This document shows, piece after piece, positions 6,881-15,092 of a DNA stretch of 25,552 nt. The position numbers and the translations under genes were made by a program. The stretch's first letter is position 1; each line of letters begins with the position of its first letter. Origin of the DNA: Phocaeicola_A sp963643925 (lineage in GTDB: Bacteria; Bacteroidota; Bacteroidia; Bacteroidales; Bacteroidaceae); contig CAVINS010000052.1 of assembly GCA_963643925.1 (NCBI GenBank), positions 1 to 25,552 of the forward strand, given 5' to 3'. The notes below the pieces were generated by a model. That model ran no database searches. It was not told the DNA's origin and was given only the letters and a program-made list of their open reading frames with translations.

Positions 6881-7732
6881 ATGGAAGTCATGAAGAAACA
6901 GGCTGATTACATCCAACGGATAGAGATAAAGGCGTTGTGGGGACGCAAGGACCGCAGCATCGTGTGGGACCTGCGACCGGACGTGAACATACTGAGTGGC
7001 ATCAACGGCATCGGCAAGAGCACCATCCTCAACAAGTCGGTGCGCTGGCTCAACGCACAGGTGACAGGGGAGATAGACGGGCGTACCAACGACCCGAACG
7101 TGCGGCTTACTTTCGCCCCAGCGGACGCCACCTGCTTGCGCTACAGCGTGATACGCAGCTTCGACCGCCCACTCATCAACTCCAGTCTGATGGAGAAGAT
7201 GGTGGACAAGAACGTGGGCACGGAGCTCGACTGGCAGATCTACCAGCTGCAACGGCTCTACCTGGACTACCAGGTGAACATCGGCAACCGCATCATCGAG
7301 CTGCTGCAGAGCGGTGAGCCGGACGCACAGCAGCGCGCGGCGGAGGTGTCGGCCCCGAAGAAGAAGTTCCAGGACCTGATAGACGACCTCTTCAGCGAAA
7401 CGGGGAAGAAGATTCTGCGCAAGAGCAACGAGATAGCCTTCGAGCAGGTGGGCGAGACGCTCTACCCCTACCAGCTGTCGTCCGGCGAGAAGCAGATGCT
7501 GGTCATCCTGCTGACGGTGCTGGTGCAGGACAACCAACCCTTCACCCTCTTCATGGACGAACCGGAGGTGTCGCTCCACGTGGAGTGGCAGCAGCGGCTC
7601 ATCTCACTCATACGCGACCTCAACCCACGCACCCAAATCGTGCTGACCACCCACTCGCCCGCCGTCATCATGGACGGATGGATGGACACCGTCACCGAGG
7701 TGAGCGACATCCTCGTTCCTGTGGAGAAGTGA
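6881..7732 (+). CDS. Small ABC-type/AAA_15-21-like ATPase paired with a DUF4435 gene
   Basis: This 283-residue soluble ATPase of the SMC/OLD-like ABC class has Walker A GINGIGKST (40-48), an ABC-signature-like LSSGEKQM (199-206), Walker B LFMDEPEVSLH (223-233) and the switch histidine in TTHSP (256-260). The middle, about 95-185, is helical and lacks the long coiled coil of SMC proteins. The fold binds ATP and dimerises around it. The next gene encodes a DUF4435 protein. An ATPase plus DUF4435 is the composition of PARIS anti-phage systems (AriA sensor ATPase, AriB TOPRIM effector), so a defence role is possible. The pair might equally have a resident, housekeeping-type role in Bacteroidales. 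The protein is short for an AriA. ATG 6890 is an alternative start. Confidence 0.82.
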   Translation: MEVMKKQADYIQRIEIKALWGRKDRSIVWDLRPDVNILSGINGIGKSTILNKSVRWLNAQVTGEIDGRTNDPNVRLTFAPADATCLRYSVIRSFDRPLINSSLMEKMVDKNVGTELDWQIYQLQRLYLDYQVNIGNRIIELLQSGEPDAQQRAAEVSAPKKKFQDLIDDLFSETGKKILRKSNEIAFEQVGETLYPYQLSSGEKQMLVILLTVLVQDNQPFTLFMDEPEVSLHVEWQQRLISLIRDLNPRTQIVLTTHSPAVIMDGWMDTVTEVSDILVPVEK

Positions 7733-7853
7733 AGCCCAGGCACCTCTTCCTCTCAAACAGTAGCCGACAGACGTCCGCATTTTTCTTAATCAGAACAAGG
7801 CGTGGAAGCTGAGCGACAGAGAAGAAGAGGGAACCCCAAAAGACAGGCAATAC

Positions 7854-7937
7854 ATTTCCCTAGTTAGGGAAATTTATTTTCCCAGTCAGAGAAAAATATT
7901 TTCCTGGTTAGAGAAAAATATCCCCCTGGGCGGGAGA
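7854..7937. repeat. Second 22-bp-period tandem array of dyads
   Basis: Units start at 7855, 7877 and 7899, with a partial fourth unit at 7921. The first is a near-ideal dyad, atttcccta-gt-tagggaaat (7854-7873). The others keep the ttttcc[ct] ... gagaaaaata pattern with partly broken symmetry. The array lies in the 281-bp gap between the ATPase and DUF4435 genes, which otherwise holds no gene. Its period equals that of the array at 84-181 although the sequence differs. It could be a protein-binding array, a transcript-level hairpin series between the two genes, or a dispersed Bacteroidales intergenic repeat. Confidence 0.8.
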
Positions 7938-8013
7938 CTAAATCGCCACAGAGCAAAGAGAGGACGAACGACGAGCTGTCTGTAATAAGATTTCTATAGA
8001 ACGGAATATAACG

Positions 8014-9090
8014 ATGAGCAAACGACTGATTGACAACATAAACTCGCAATACATGGCCGCAGCCAACCAACTGCGGCCCAAGCGGGCACAGCGGAAGATC
8101 ATAGCCTACGTGGAGAGCTACGACGACATCTTCTTCTGGCGCACTCTGCTGAGCGAGTTCGAGAGCGACAAGTACCGCTTCGAGGTGATGCTGCCCTCGC
8201 ACGACACACTGGCGAAGGGCAAGAAGAGCGCGCTGATGAACACCCTGGGCGACGCTCTGGGCAAGAGCATGATAGCCTGCGTGGACAGCGACTACGACTA
8301 CCTGTTGCAGGACACCACGCACACCTCGCGGCGCATCAACCGCAGCCGCTACGTGTTCCAGACCTACACCTACGCCATAGAGAACTACCAGTGCTACGCC
8401 GAGAGCCTCCACCAGGTGTGCGTGATGGCCACGCTGAACGACCGCGAGGTGGTGGATCTGGCAGCCTTCATGCGGCTCTACTCGCAAATAGCCTACCCGC
8501 TGTTCATCTGGTCGGTATGGTTCTACCGCAAGCACCGCTCGAGCCAGTTCTCGCTGCTGGACTACTGCAACGTGGTGAAGCTGGAGAAGTTCAGCATAGC
8601 CCATCCTGAGGAGTCGCTGGAGAAGATGCGACACCACGTGGACCGCAAGATGAAGAGTTTCCGGGCCCAGTACCCCAACGCCGGTCGCGAGATAGACCAG
8701 CTGCGCGCGGAGCTCACCCGACTGGGCGTGACGCCGGACACCACCTACCTCTTCATCCAAGGCCACCACATACTCAACAATGTGGTGATGAAGATACTCG
8801 GCCCCATCTGCGCCCGTCTGCGGCGCGAGCGGGAAGACGAGATTACCCACTTGGCGGAGCACAACGAGCAGCTGCAGAACGAACTGACAGCCTATCAGCA
8901 CAGCCAGGCCTCGCCGGAGTTTATGTTGAAGAAAAATACCGCCTACAAGGAGGCTCCGCTCTACCAACTCATGCGAAGGGACGTACAGGCGTTCCTCGAC
9001 TCGCTGGAGGACAAGAAGGACAGCGCCCCGAATCCGAAAGAGTCTGCCAATAACAGGCGAGCAGCCTCCGGCCCTCCACCCCAAGCGTAA
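8014..9090 (+). CDS. DUF4435 (TOPRIM-like) protein, PARIS AriB-like
   Basis: This 358-residue soluble protein matches the pattern of DUF4435. An N-terminal strand ends in a conserved acidic residue (IIAYVESYDDIFFWRTLL, Glu34). It is followed by ACVDSDYDYLL (89-98) with the DxD pair Asp91/Asp93, and then FQTYTYAIENY (116-125). An early Glu followed by DxD is the metal-binding geometry of TOPRIM nucleases and OLD/AriB effectors. The C-terminal half is helical, with a charged probable coiled coil around 265-295 and a disordered tail rich in Pro, Asn and Ser. In PARIS the DUF4435 effector is a nuclease held and released by the ATPase partner. The ATPase gene 281 bp upstream supports a functional pair. 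Catalysis here is inferred, not shown. No strong promoter is visible directly upstream. Confidence 0.78.
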   Translation: MSKRLIDNINSQYMAAANQLRPKRAQRKIIAYVESYDDIFFWRTLLSEFESDKYRFEVMLPSHDTLAKGKKSALMNTLGDALGKSMIACVDSDYDYLLQDTTHTSRRINRSRYVFQTYTYAIENYQCYAESLHQVCVMATLNDREVVDLAAFMRLYSQIAYPLFIWSVWFYRKHRSSQFSLLDYCNVVKLEKFSIAHPEESLEKMRHHVDRKMKSFRAQYPNAGREIDQLRAELTRLGVTPDTTYLFIQGHHILNNVVMKILGPICARLRREREDEITHLAEHNEQLQNELTAYQHSQASPEFMLKKNTAYKEAPLYQLMRRDVQAFLDSLEDKKDSAPNPKESANNRRAASGPPPQA

Positions 9091-9237
9091 ACCGGGCGCT
9101 GAGATGAGGAGTAGGCGAAACTGACATCGACTCAAAGCAAGGCCGTAACATGAAGCGCCAGCTCCCCGTAAGGCCCTCAATCGGGCGTAAAATTGAAGTT
9201 TAACCCACAAAAGAGGTCTAGTTATCTGGAGAATTTG

Positions 9238-9245
9238 TACTTTTG
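9238..9245 (+). promoter_or_regulatory. -7 promoter element for the dxs-trkA-trkH operon
   Basis: TACTTTTG matches TAnnTTTG exactly and is followed by GC, as is common in Bacteroidetes. Transcription would start near 9252, leaving a leader of only about 13 nt before the dxs ATG. No clear TTTG is found at the -33 position. Confidence 0.6.
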
Positions 9246-9264
9246 CGTTTAGATTTGGACAAGC

Positions 9265-11178
9265 ATGGACAAACAAGACGATTACAAGTTACTGAACTCG
9301 ATACAATATCCGGCGGATCTACGGAAGCTGCCGGTGGGGAAACTGCCGGAGGTGTGCAAGGAACTGCGGCTCGACATCATCGACGAGCTGTCGTGCAACC
9401 CGGGACACTTCGCAGCCAGCCTAGGCGTAGTGGAACTGACTGTGGCTCTGCACTATGTCTACAACACACCCTACGACCGCATCGTGTGGGACGTGGGGCA
9501 CCAGGCCTACGGACACAAGATTCTGACAGGGCGACGCGAGGCCTTCGCCACCAACCGCAAGTTCAAGGGCATACGTCCATTCCCCTCGCCCGACGAGAGC
9601 GAATACGACACCTTCACGTGCGGACACGCCTCCAACTCCATCTCCGCGGCGCTGGGCATGGCCGTGGCCGCCAACAAACTGGGCGAGACCGACCGCCATG
9701 TGGTGGCGGTGATAGGCGACGGCGCCATGAGCGGCGGACTGGCTTTCGAAGGACTCAACAACGTGTCCTCCACCCCCAACGACCTACTCATCATTCTGAA
9801 CGACAACAACATGTCCATCGACCGCAGCGTGGGTGGCATGAAACAATACCTGCTCAACCTCAACACGACGAACTGCTACAACCGCATCCGCTACAAAGTG
9901 TCGCAGATGCTCTTCAAATGGGGCATCCTCAACGAGGAGCGGCGCAAGAGCATCATCCGCTTCAACAACAGCCTGAAGTCGATGCTGTCGCAGCAACAGA
10001 ACATCTTCGAGGGAATGAACATCCGCTACTTCGGCCCCATCGACGGACACGACGTGGGCAACCTGGTGCGCACCCTGCGCGAAATCAAGAGTATGAACGG
10101 CCCCAAGTTGCTCCACATCCACACCGTCAAAGGCAAGGGATTCGAGCCGGCGGAGAAGTCTGCCACCATCTGGCACGCGCCGGGCAAGTTCGACAAGGAG
10201 ACAGGACAGCGCATCGTCACCAACACCGACGGACAGCCACCGCTCTACCAAGACGTGTTCGGCGAGACCCTGCTGGAGCTCGCCCAACAAAACGACCGCA
10301 TCGTGGGCGTAACGCCCGCCATGCCCACCGGTTGTTCCATGAACATCCTGATGAAAGCCATGCCCGACCGCGCCTTCGACGTGGGCATAGCCGAAGGACA
10401 CGCTGTCACCTTCTCTGGCGGAATGGCCAAGGAGGGACTGCAACCCTTCTGCAACATCTACTCCTCGTTTATGCAACGGGCCTACGACAACGTGATACAC
10501 GATGTGGCCATCCAACGGCTGCCCGTGGTGCTCTGCCTGGACCGTGCCGGACTGGTGGGCGAGGACGGACCTACCCACCACGGAGCCTTCGACCTGGCCT
10601 GTCTGTTGCCGGTGCCTCACCTCACCATTGCCTCGCCCTACGACGAGCACGAGCTACGCCGACTGATGTACACCGCCCAGTTGCCGGACAAGGGTCCCTT
10701 CGTGGTACGCTACCCCAAAGGTCGCGGCACCTTAGAGGATTGGCGTTGTCCGCTCGAAGAGATAGAGGTGGGCAAAGGCCGCTGCATGAAGGAGGGCACC
10801 GACCTGGCCATACTCTCCCTGGGCCCCATCGGCCATGCGGCAGAGGAGGCCATACGCCATCTGGAGGCGGAGGGGATGAGCGTGGCACACTACGACCTGC
10901 GCTTCGCCAAACCACTGGACGAGAAGTTGCTGCACGAGGTGGGCCGACGGTTCCACCGCGTCATCACCTTGGAGGACGGTGTGAAGCAAGGCGGCGTGGG
11001 AAGCGCCGTGATGGAGTTTATGAACGACAAGGGATACTACCACCGCATGCAGCGCATCGGCCTGCCGGACGAGTTTGTGGAGCACGGCAGTCTGAAGGAA
11101 CTCCACCACTTGTGCGGCATGGATGCCGAGGGCATTGCGAAAGTCGCCAAGGAGCTTTGCCAAGGCGACAACGACTAA
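9265..11178 (+). CDS. dxs: 1-deoxy-D-xylulose-5-phosphate synthase
   Basis: Dxs condenses pyruvate and glyceraldehyde 3-phosphate, with thiamine diphosphate and Mg2+, to 1-deoxy-D-xylulose 5-phosphate, the entry step of the MEP isoprenoid pathway (also feeding thiamine and pyridoxal synthesis). The 637-residue length is normal. Visible hallmarks are NPGHF with the active-site His48, WDVGHQAYGHKILTGRR (75-91), the ThDP/Mg motif GDGAMSGG (151-158) completed by Asn181 in LNDNNMS, PIDGHDVGN and TVKGKGFEPAE. In the transketolase pyrimidine-binding domain, EGHAV, FMQRAYDN and DRAGLVGEDGPTHHG are present, and a transketolase C-terminal domain ends the protein. It heads a run in which trkA begins 18 nt after its stop. 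Confidence 0.97.
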   Translation: MDKQDDYKLLNSIQYPADLRKLPVGKLPEVCKELRLDIIDELSCNPGHFAASLGVVELTVALHYVYNTPYDRIVWDVGHQAYGHKILTGRREAFATNRKFKGIRPFPSPDESEYDTFTCGHASNSISAALGMAVAANKLGETDRHVVAVIGDGAMSGGLAFEGLNNVSSTPNDLLIILNDNNMSIDRSVGGMKQYLLNLNTTNCYNRIRYKVSQMLFKWGILNEERRKSIIRFNNSLKSMLSQQQNIFEGMNIRYFGPIDGHDVGNLVRTLREIKSMNGPKLLHIHTVKGKGFEPAEKSATIWHAPGKFDKETGQRIVTNTDGQPPLYQDVFGETLLELAQQNDRIVGVTPAMPTGCSMNILMKAMPDRAFDVGIAEGHAVTFSGGMAKEGLQPFCNIYSSFMQRAYDNVIHDVAIQRLPVVLCLDRAGLVGEDGPTHHGAFDLACLLPVPHLTIASPYDEHELRRLMYTAQLPDKGPFVVRYPKGRGTLEDWRCPLEEIEVGKGRCMKEGTDLAILSLGPIGHAAEEAIRHLEAEGMSVAHYDLRFAKPLDEKLLHEVGRRFHRVITLEDGVKQGGVGSAVMEFMNDKGYYHRMQRIGLPDEFVEHGSLKELHHLCGMDAEGIAKVAKELCQGDND

Positions 11179-11196
11179 CAAAAGAAGGAGAAAAAG

Positions 11197-12537
11197 ATGA
11201 AGATAATCATAGCCGGAGCAGGTTCCGTAGGTACACACCTCGCCAAGCTCTTGTCCGGAGAGCGACAAGACATCGTGCTGATGGACAAGGACGAGGAGCG
11301 ACTGAGCAACCTCGACACCAATTTCGACCTAATGACGGTGAACCTGTCGTCCACCTCCATAGCCGGACTGAAAGAGGCCGGTGTGGCCGGGGCGGACCTC
11401 TTTATCGCCGTCACCCCCGACGAGAGCCGCAACATGACCTCGTGTATGCTGGCAAGCAACCTGGGGGCGAAGAAGACGGTGGCACGCATCGACAACTACG
11501 AATACCTGTCGCCCAAATACCAGGAGTTCTTCCAGAAACTGGGCGTGGACTCCATGGTCTACCCTGAGATGTTGGCAGCCAAGGAGATAGTGGACGCCAT
11601 CAAGATGAGCTGGATACGCCAATGGTGGGAGGTGCACGGGGGCGAGCTGGTGCTGCTGGGCGTGAAACTGCGCACCACGGCGGAGATACTGGACATCCCA
11701 CTCTGTAAGTTGGGCGGGCCCAACACACCCTACCACGTGGTGGCCATCAAGCGCGGCAACGAGACCATCATCCCCCGAGGCGACGACTGCATACGCAACC
11801 TGGACATGGTCTATTTCATGACCACCAAGAAACACATTCCCTACATCCGGCAGATAGCCGGCAAGGAGTCGTACAAGGACGTGCGCAACGTGATGATCAT
11901 GGGCGGCAGCCGCATCGCCGTGCGCACGGCACAGTTCGCACCGGACTACATGCAGGTGAAGATCATCGAGAACGACCTCAACCGTTGCCACGAGCTGACG
12001 GAACAGCTGAGCGACAAGACAATGATCATCAACGGCGACGGACGCGACATGGACCTGCTGATGGACGAGGGCATCAAGGACACAGAGGCTTTCGTAGCCC
12101 TGACGGAGAGCTCCGAGACCAACATCCTTGCCTGTCTGGCCGCCAAGCGGTTGGGCGTGAGCAAGACGGTGGCGGAGATTGAGAATCTCGACTACATCGG
12201 CATGGCGGAGAGTATGGATATCGGCACCATCATGAACAAGAAGGCGATAGCCGCTAGCCACATCTACCAGATGCTGCTGGACGCTGACGTGGCCAACGTG
12301 AAGTGTCTGACCGTAGCCAACGCCGACGTGGCGGAGTTCACCGTGAAGGAGGGCGCACACATCACCAAGCACCTCGTGAAGGACATCGGATTGCCGCGGG
12401 GCGTGAACATCGGCGGCATGATACGCAACGGCGTAGGTTCGCTGGTAACCGGTAACACACAAATCCAGGCGGGCGACCACGTGGTAGTGTTCTGCCTGGG
12501 CATGATGATAAAGAAGATAGAGAAATACTTCAACTGA
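11197..12537 (+). CDS. trkA: Trk potassium uptake system, NAD-binding regulatory subunit TrkA
   Basis: This 446-residue cytoplasmic protein consists of two tandem RCK modules (RCK_N plus RCK_C, twice), the full-length TrkA layout. The first Rossmann fold begins with IIIAGAGSVGTHLA (GxGxxG at 7-12). Its second strand ends in the acidic Asp30 expected to bind the NAD ribose. The second Rossmann domain starts around 230 with NVMIMGGSRIAVRTA, and its acidic strand end is KIIEND (255-260). TrkA gates the TrkH channel in response to nucleotides. The purine-rich spacer aagaaggagaaaaag serves as ribosome binding site. The stop overlaps the trkH start (TGATG), indicating translational coupling. Confidence 0.95.
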   Translation: MKIIIAGAGSVGTHLAKLLSGERQDIVLMDKDEERLSNLDTNFDLMTVNLSSTSIAGLKEAGVAGADLFIAVTPDESRNMTSCMLASNLGAKKTVARIDNYEYLSPKYQEFFQKLGVDSMVYPEMLAAKEIVDAIKMSWIRQWWEVHGGELVLLGVKLRTTAEILDIPLCKLGGPNTPYHVVAIKRGNETIIPRGDDCIRNLDMVYFMTTKKHIPYIRQIAGKESYKDVRNVMIMGGSRIAVRTAQFAPDYMQVKIIENDLNRCHELTEQLSDKTMIINGDGRDMDLLMDEGIKDTEAFVALTESSETNILACLAAKRLGVSKTVAEIENLDYIGMAESMDIGTIMNKKAIAASHIYQMLLDADVANVKCLTVANADVAEFTVKEGAHITKHLVKDIGLPRGVNIGGMIRNGVGSLVTGNTQIQAGDHVVVFCLGMMIKKIEKYFN

Positions 12538-13994
12538 TGATTAACGCAAAGATTATATGTAAAATCATCGGAATCCTGCTCTTCCTGGAGGCCGGACTGA
12601 TGTTGCTCTGCGCCGTCTTCCCCCTCTACTATGGCGAGGATGACCTGACGGGATTTCTCTGTGCCGTGGGCATCGCAGCCTTGGCGGGCACGGTGCTCTA
12701 CCTCCACGGACGAGACGCCGAACGCCGCACCAGCCGCAAGGACGGATACATCATCGTCTCCGTGTCGTGGGTGGTATTCTCACTCTACGGCATGCTTCCC
12801 TTCTACCTGAGCGGATACATTCCCTCGTTCACCGACGCCTTCTTCGAGACCATGTCGGGCTTCACCACCACGGGGGCCAGCATACTGAACAACATCGAGT
12901 CGCTGCCCCACGGCCTGTTGTTCTGGCGCAGCATGACGCAGTGGATAGGCGGCATGGGTATCGTCTTCTTCACCATCGCCGTGTTGCCTATCTTCGGTTC
13001 GGGCGGCATACAGCTGTTCGCCGCCGAGGCCACCGGACCCACACGCAACAAGCTCCACCCGCGCATCGGAGTCACCGCCAAATGGCTGTGGAGCCTCTAC
13101 CTGGGACTGACGTTGCTGGGCATCGGACTCTACTGCTCCGGCGGGATGACGCTGTTCGACAGCATCTGCCACTCCATGACGACCACCGCCACGGGAGGCT
13201 ACTCCACCCACCAGGAGAGCATAGCAGCGTTCCACTCGCCTTATCTGGAGTATGTCACCACCGGACTGATGTTCCTCTCGGGCGTAAATTTCACACTGCT
13301 CTTCTTCTCGTTGCTGAAAGGCAACATCAAGAAGATGTTGAAGGATACAGAATTCCGTTGGTACGTTAGTTTGGTGCTCGTCTTCACCCTCTTCTGTGTG
13401 TTGGTGCTGTCGGCGACTCACCACTACGGGTCATTGGAGGAGACGGTGCGCAAGGCGTTGTTCCAAGTCGTGTCCATACAGACCACCACGGGATTCTCGT
13501 CCGACGACTACATGACGTGGCCTCCCATACTGTGGTTGTTGATGACATTCGTGATGTACTGCGGAGCCTGTGCCGGGTCAACGAGCGGTTCCATCAAGTG
13601 CATCCGCATCGCCATCCTCTACCAAATAGCGCGCAACCACTTTAAGCACATCCTCCACCCCAACGCCGTCTTGCCCGTACGCATCAACCAGACGGTGATC
13701 CCCACCCCGATGCAGACCACCCTGTTGGCCTTCATCGTGGTCTACATCGCCGCCATTCTGGCAGGTTGGATGCTGATGATGCTCACCGGCACCGGTTTCA
13801 TGGAGTCCTACGGCATTGTGGTATCGAGCCTCAGCAACATCGGTCCCGCCTTGGGTGAATATGGTCCCGCCGCCTCGTGGGCCGCCCTGCCCGACGCCGC
13901 CAAGTGGCTGAGTGCCCTGCTGATGCTCATCGGCCGTCTGGAGCTCTTCTCCGTCCTGCTCCTCTTCTCCCCCGACTTTTGGAAGAGGCATTGA
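12537..13994 (+). CDS. trkH: Trk potassium uptake system, channel subunit TrkH
   Basis: This 485-residue integral inner-membrane protein belongs to the SKT (TrkH/KtrB) superfamily and is built from four M1-P-M2 repeats. The four pore-loop filter segments are readable: TTTGASI (110-116), TATGGYS (217-223), TTTGFSS (316-322) and SNIGPALG (433-440), each with the conserved glycine that coordinates potassium. Partner residues such as GGMGIVFF (138-145) and GSTSGSIKCIRI (347-358) are also typical. It forms the K+ pathway controlled by TrkA, which is encoded immediately upstream with overlapping stop and start. The C-terminus PDFWKRH is a normal TrkH ending. Confidence 0.95.
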   Translation: MINAKIICKIIGILLFLEAGLMLLCAVFPLYYGEDDLTGFLCAVGIAALAGTVLYLHGRDAERRTSRKDGYIIVSVSWVVFSLYGMLPFYLSGYIPSFTDAFFETMSGFTTTGASILNNIESLPHGLLFWRSMTQWIGGMGIVFFTIAVLPIFGSGGIQLFAAEATGPTRNKLHPRIGVTAKWLWSLYLGLTLLGIGLYCSGGMTLFDSICHSMTTTATGGYSTHQESIAAFHSPYLEYVTTGLMFLSGVNFTLLFFSLLKGNIKKMLKDTEFRWYVSLVLVFTLFCVLVLSATHHYGSLEETVRKALFQVVSIQTTTGFSSDDYMTWPPILWLLMTFVMYCGACAGSTSGSIKCIRIAILYQIARNHFKHILHPNAVLPVRINQTVIPTPMQTTLLAFIVVYIAAILAGWMLMMLTGTGFMESYGIVVSSLSNIGPALGEYGPAASWAALPDAAKWLSALLMLIGRLELFSVLLLFSPDFWKRH

Positions 13995-14144
13995 CAAGCG
14001 TGGTGGAATACCATCGGAAACATTTAACGTCCCTTTCATTATCAATCGAAACCGGTGGAGCGAGTGAACCAACGATGAGTGTCCAAAAGATACTTTCTCG
14101 TTAAAATAACCGAAGAAACGACCCGCCTATCCAAAATAAGTGAC

Positions 14145-14152
14145 TATCTTTG
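14145..14152 (+). promoter_or_regulatory. -7 promoter element for the small exported protein gene
   Basis: TATCTTTG, followed by CAAA, matches TAnnTTTG. It lies 24 nt before the ATG at 14177 and rules out the in-frame start candidate at 14150, which would fall inside the promoter. No clear -33 TTTG is seen. Confidence 0.6.
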
Positions 14153-14176
14153 CAAATCTTTTCAAAAAGGGTGATT

Positions 14177-14572
14177 ATGAAAGGTGTAAAGAGAATCATT
14201 TTGGGTTGCGTAGCGTTGCTGTGGTACATAGCAACAGGGACTTCGTCGACCCTCTCTTTCAGCGGCTTACAACACTTCACCCTTACCAATCCCACTGATG
14301 ACAACAGTTGCATCCAGCAAGTGGAGACCCCACTGGAGCGCACCATGAAGGTAATTTACCTCAACGGCAAGGCCGACCTCAACCAGACCGTCGGCCAGGG
14401 GGAAACACAACAAGGGAACAACGGACGCCTTTACTTGGCAAGCGAAGCGGACTGTCCCGCCACGAGCGGAACGGCTACCGACAAAATAAGCTCCAACAGC
14501 CATCATCAACAGTTCAACCGACCCTTGGGAACGGACTACTACGTCTATACCCTGCGGAAGATACTGAGATAG
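14177..14572 (+). CDS. Small exported protein of unknown function
   Basis: I do not recognise this 131-residue product. The N-terminus (MKGVKRIILGCVALLWYIAT, then GTSS) looks like a signal peptide or single membrane anchor, with basic residues followed by about 14 hydrophobic ones. The rest is polar, rich in Thr, Asn, Gln and Ser, with two cysteines (Cys45, Cys93) that could form a disulphide in the periplasm. It has no repeat or catalytic motif that I can see. The gene stands alone between trkH and nuoA on the same strand, with its own -7 element and a short leader (aaaaagggtgatt before the ATG). A role linked to either neighbour is not supported by the sequence. Confidence 0.6.
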   Translation: MKGVKRIILGCVALLWYIATGTSSTLSFSGLQHFTLTNPTDDNSCIQQVETPLERTMKVIYLNGKADLNQTVGQGETQQGNNGRLYLASEADCPATSGTATDKISSNSHHQQFNRPLGTDYYVYTLRKILR

Positions 14573-14670
14573 AGAAACGACAGGAGGAACCGCATCATAT
14601 CCAAAGGTGAAGCACCGACGGGAGTCATGCCTCTGCCATCTACACATAGTGTTGTGGGACGGCGCCCATG

Positions 14671-14701
14671 TATACTACATAAATAAATAAGAAGTAGTAT
14701 A
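14671..14701 (+). promoter_or_regulatory. Hairpin in the AT-rich leader of the nuo operon
   Basis: Arms tatactac (14671-14678) and gtagtata (14694-14701) are perfect complements around a 15-nt A-rich loop, about 40 nt upstream of the nuoA ATG. It could be an attenuator-like or mRNA-stabilising 5' structure, or an operator. I found no consensus Bacteroidetes promoter nearby; TAgtGTTG at 14647-14654 is one mismatch from TAnnTTTG. Only the dyad itself is certain. Confidence 0.4.
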
Positions 14702-14741
14702 TATATAAATATGTATGTAACATTAACAGAATAAATAGAGT

Positions 14742-15092
14742 ATGTATTTTACACTTTTAGTTGTCGTCATCCTGACGGCTATTGCACTGGTGGCTGTGGC
14801 TTTAGGCATAGCCAATGCAATCTCGCCGCGCTCTTACAACGCACAGAAGGGAGAGTCCTACGAGTGCGGCATCCCCACGAGAGGTAAATCGTGGATGCAA
14901 TTCAAGGCCGGCTACTATCTGTTTGCCATCCTGTTCCTGATGTTCGACGTGGAGACGGTGTTCCTCTTCCCGTGGGCAGTGGTGATTCAGGACCTCGGCG
15001 TATACGGACTTTACAGCATCCTGTTCTTTTTGATTGTGTTGGTATTAGGCCTGGCTTACGCCTGGAGGAAAGGAGCATTGGAATGGAAATGA
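14742..15092 (+). CDS. nuoA: NADH-quinone oxidoreductase (complex I) subunit A
   Basis: A 116-residue three-helix membrane subunit at the junction of the membrane and peripheral arms of complex I. The conserved loop between helices 1 and 2 reads SYNAQKGESYECGIP, including the cysteine that sits near the quinone site. Helix 2 contains FLMFDVETVFLFPWA with the conserved Asp and Glu. It is the first gene of a ten-gene nuo operon. Its stop overlaps the beginning of nuoB. Confidence 0.95.
   Translation: MYFTLLVVVILTAIALVAVALGIANAISPRSYNAQKGESYECGIPTRGKSWMQFKAGYYLFAILFLMFDVETVFLFPWAVVIQDLGVYGLYSILFFLIVLVLGLAYAWRKGALEWK

Noticed and set aside
7864..9276. Long antisense open frame (470 codons) opposite the DUF4435 gene
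   Set aside because: It runs through the repeat array and the dxs promoter region and has the low-complexity composition of a shadow frame. The DUF4435 frame has TOPRIM-like residues and a plausible start.
9243..11567. Very long open frame (774 codons) overlapping dxs and the start of trkA on the same strand
   Set aside because: It is an alternate frame of GC-rich coding DNA, full of Arg/His/Gly/Pro, with no family resemblance. The dxs frame shows all the enzyme motifs.
14150..14176. Earlier start at 14150 for the small exported protein
   Set aside because: It overlaps the TATCTTTG promoter element and would place charged residues ahead of a good signal peptide that begins at 14177.
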